Source: Legionellales bacterium
GTDB lineage: Bacteria > Pseudomonadota > Gammaproteobacteria > WLWR01
DNA length: 7,434 nt
Reading direction: 5' to 3'
Assembly: GCA_012103495.1 (NCBI GenBank)
Contig: WLWR01000081.1
Location: forward strand, 1-7,434
The first letter of the stretch is position 1. Each line of letters begins with the position of its first letter. Shown piece by piece: positions 5,635-7,434 of this stretch. The translations under genes were made by a program, and so were the position numbers. Below the pieces are notes generated by a model. That model did no database searches. It was not told where the DNA came from and saw only the letters and a program-made list of their open reading frames with translations.

Positions 5635-7413
5635 ATGAATGCTAGATTAACTGTCACATTGGGGACAAATACAGAACAATTTGAAGCTGATTTTTTTCCA
5701 TTTTCAACAAGAGTGAAAGCACTGACGACGGATGCAGCATGGTTAAAAATCACTGAAATTCAAGTGGATCAAGTGCATGGAAAATTGACACTGCTTGAAG
5801 TCTTTGGTGAAAATTTACAAAGAATTGCCGAAGAGGCTGCCTCCCAAGTTTTATCATCTACCAGCCATAGACTTTTTGATAAAGCAGAGGAAAAGTTATC
5901 CGATGATGATGCCCAAAACCACATAAAGCAACAGCTACAAGATTGCCCCAGTTTGCTTAGAGAGGTTTTTATTTCGACGATTCAGTGGTCGATAATACAG
6001 CATCAGCAGGGTCGCATTATGTTAGAACATTTTCAATTACACGTGGATGAGTGCTTGGATATGCTGCGTGCCATTTTTGGCGAAATGCAAAAACAGCTTG
6101 AGTTAATGAGGAAGTGTCACCAACAAGGAATAATATTTCCTTATATTAGTGTGAATTTTAATTGGCAAGAAATATTTGAAAATGCACACACATTTATCGA
6201 TGAATTATTGCTAGGAGACGACGCCACCAGAAGGTTGTCAAGAAGCAGGAGTGGTTTAGAATTTATCCCTGAAGCTGCTAGAGCAGACTATCAGGTAGCA
6301 ACAGAAACTATGATTTCTGATGCTGTCATTAAAATATCCCCATTTGATAATTTATTTGAATTTGTAACCACCTGGGATAAACATGCACAATTGTTTAAGT
6401 TCATTGATTTATTTTCTGAAAAACTTTGTGAGCAAAAACCTTTTAATCAGCAACAAAAATTGCTGCGTCACTGTTTGTCCCAGATACGAACAAATCTTGA
6501 AGAGATTCAAAAGGGAAAATGTGTTGAAGTACAAGAAACTTTGGCGGGTGAAACAGCTTTATTACAAGCTTTAAATGAATTAATGGCTTCAATTAATTTG
6601 ATTTGTCGAGGAAATGGTTTGTCGATGCATTTTATGGGTATTAAGACTCCTGAAGGTGATGTTGAGCAACAAGGTCCCTTACACCAAATTGTTTCATCGT
6701 ATGCAATCCTATCAGAATCAACACGTCAGTATTATCAGCCTCATATCTTAGTAGATGGTAACAGTTTATTTAAGGTGGCGCCTCAAATTCTGCAGTTGTG
6801 TGTGATTGATCCCACAGATGATCAGCAAATGAAAGTTCGGAAAAAAGATAACTTAGACAGGCTTAATAGAATGCTTATTGAGGAATACAATAAGAGTAGT
6901 GACCAGGGGCTATTTGTGACTCGAGTTGAAGCTAGAGTGATGGAATATTCTCTCGAATTTAATAAGCCTGAACAATATGCCAACTATAAAACACAAGTAG
7001 AAGCGTTGGCGCAGATCTTTCGTGCAAAAGAAGACATTGCGCCCCGCAAGCCACACTCGATTTTGAACATCTCAGTCGAATCTTTACTGAAAGTTGATCG
7101 TCGATATCAGCGATGGCAATGTGTCGAATATTTAATTTCAAATTATGCTCTATTTACTCCAGAAGAATTTATTAAAAATCCATTATTTGAAAAATATGCA
7201 AAAGATACTGGATTTAGAGAATTAGATAAAGATGAAAATTTAGAAAAAGGTGATGTGCTATTAATGTCAATATTGCATCCAACTTTAAATCATGTAGCTA
7301 TTTTTTTAGGAGATATGGTTTTACATCATTTAGCCGATAGACTATCTTGTAGAGAGCCATACTCTATGTGGTTACAAAAATGTACTGGCAAGAGGTATCG
7401 TTATGCTTCGTAA
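5635..7413 (+). CDS. Chimeric ORF: unknown-function paralogue fused to C-terminal piece of phage tail protein K
   Basis: A 592-codon frame with a strong Shine-Dalgarno (AAGGGG 5623-5628, 6 bases before ATG). Residues 1 to about 512 are hydrophilic, mostly helical in character, with no signal peptide; I do not recognise them. Residues 403-512 align with the C-terminal region of the preceding protein, including RYQRWQ (490-495). From about residue 515 the sequence changes to the end of a lambda K-like tail protein: NPLFEKYAKDTGFREL, GDVLLM (539-544), NHVAIFLGD with the NlpC/P60 histidine H553, LHH (563-565), RLSCREPY (569-576) and a closing W-x-K-x-TGK. The catalytic-cysteine half of NlpC/P60 and the preceding JAB-type metalloprotease domain of K are absent, so peptidase activity is not expected. 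The paralogue runs 118 residues past the shared region; here that tail is replaced. Most likely a recombination product; an assembly join is the chief alternative. Confidence 0.8.
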   Translation: MNARLTVTLGTNTEQFEADFFPFSTRVKALTTDAAWLKITEIQVDQVHGKLTLLEVFGENLQRIAEEAASQVLSSTSHRLFDKAEEKLSDDDAQNHIKQQLQDCPSLLREVFISTIQWSIIQHQQGRIMLEHFQLHVDECLDMLRAIFGEMQKQLELMRKCHQQGIIFPYISVNFNWQEIFENAHTFIDELLLGDDATRRLSRSRSGLEFIPEAARADYQVATETMISDAVIKISPFDNLFEFVTTWDKHAQLFKFIDLFSEKLCEQKPFNQQQKLLRHCLSQIRTNLEEIQKGKCVEVQETLAGETALLQALNELMASINLICRGNGLSMHFMGIKTPEGDVEQQGPLHQIVSSYAILSESTRQYYQPHILVDGNSLFKVAPQILQLCVIDPTDDQQMKVRKKDNLDRLNRMLIEEYNKSSDQGLFVTRVEARVMEYSLEFNKPEQYANYKTQVEALAQIFRAKEDIAPRKPHSILNISVESLLKVDRRYQRWQCVEYLISNYALFTPEEFIKNPLFEKYAKDTGFRELDKDENLEKGDVLLMSILHPTLNHVAIFLGDMVLHHLADRLSCREPYSMWLQKCTGKRYRYAS

Positions 7414-7434
7414 AATTAAACTACATGGAGAACT
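7165..7434 (+). mobile_element. Left edge of a phage tail module (truncated K, start of I)
   Basis: From roughly codon 511-515 of the chimeric frame, the content is phage-like: the C-terminal half of tail protein K, then an overlapping tail assembly protein I start. K directly precedes I in lambda-type tail clusters, with J (tail tip) expected next, outside the window. By hand count 7141-7434 is about 29% G+C against about 41% for 6961-7140, so a composition step falls near the protein-level junction. No integrase, att site or transposase is visible at the junction, so this looks like an internal deletion or recombination edge rather than a true prophage end. The boundary is uncertain by some 30 bases. 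Confidence 0.65.
7403..7434 (+). CDS. Phage tail assembly protein I-like, N-terminal fragment
   Basis: ATG at 7403 begins MLRKIKLHGEL and runs off the right edge after 11 codons. This resembles the opening of lambda I-type tail assembly proteins (hydrophobic/basic first strand ending in 'GEL'). AAGAGG at 7390-7395 is 7 bases upstream. It overlaps the chimeric frame by 11 bases, as expected for translational coupling of tail K and I. Only the start is visible, so the call leans on its position after the K segment. Confidence 0.65.
   Translation, partial: MLRKIKLHGE

Noticed and set aside
7249..7413. Active NlpC/P60 cell-wall peptidase
   Set aside because: The histidine half is present, but the segment with the catalytic cysteine is missing, so activity is not expected.

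Overview
The window reads as a gammaproteobacterial chromosome segment: housekeeping genes on the left, two large unrecognised genes in the middle, and the edge of a phage tail module on the right. The order engB (minus strand) / cytochrome c4 / dsbA is a common gammaproteobacterial arrangement. The left part is roughly 45-50% G+C in the lines I counted. The unknown genes are more AT-rich, and the last ~290 bases fall to about 29%. A host-associated member of the Legionellales would fit large orphan proteins of this kind, but nothing in the sequence proves that placement.

Layout. 1-321 (minus): N-terminal 107 codons of the ribosome-assembly GTPase EngB. 322-414: a short divergent intergenic region with overlapping candidate promoters for both directions. 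415-1053: diheme cytochrome c4. 1104-1745: a DsbA-family periplasmic thiol oxidoreductase with an unusual CPGC active site, 50 bases downstream and probably co-transcribed; a 7-bp hairpin begins at the c4 stop codon. 1746-2156: about 410 bases with no gene I can support, holding a nested hairpin. 2157-3470: an AzgA-type NCS2 purine permease. 3473-3540: a candidate promoter and leader. 3541-5598 and 5635-7413: two large genes 36 bases apart, probably one operon, encoding mostly hydrophilic proteins that I do not recognise. 7403-7434: the first 11 codons of a lambda I-like tail assembly protein.

How the parts relate. The left genes serve the cell envelope and respiration: electron transfer to terminal oxidases, and periplasmic thiol chemistry. 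The permease imports nucleobases. The two unknown proteins appear to share a domain of about 110-120 residues marked by an identical RYQRWQ motif, encoded with mostly different synonymous codons. They therefore look like old, diverged paralogues rather than a recent duplication.

The most notable point is the end of the second unknown gene. Its last ~75 residues are the C-terminal half of a phage tail protein K (NlpC/P60 peptidase), joined in frame, without the catalytic cysteine half. The tail I start overlaps it by 11 bases, as K and I adjoin in lambda-like tail clusters. The simplest reading is that a recombination joined the unknown gene, having lost its own 3' end, to a truncated prophage K gene. 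An assembly join is the main alternative.
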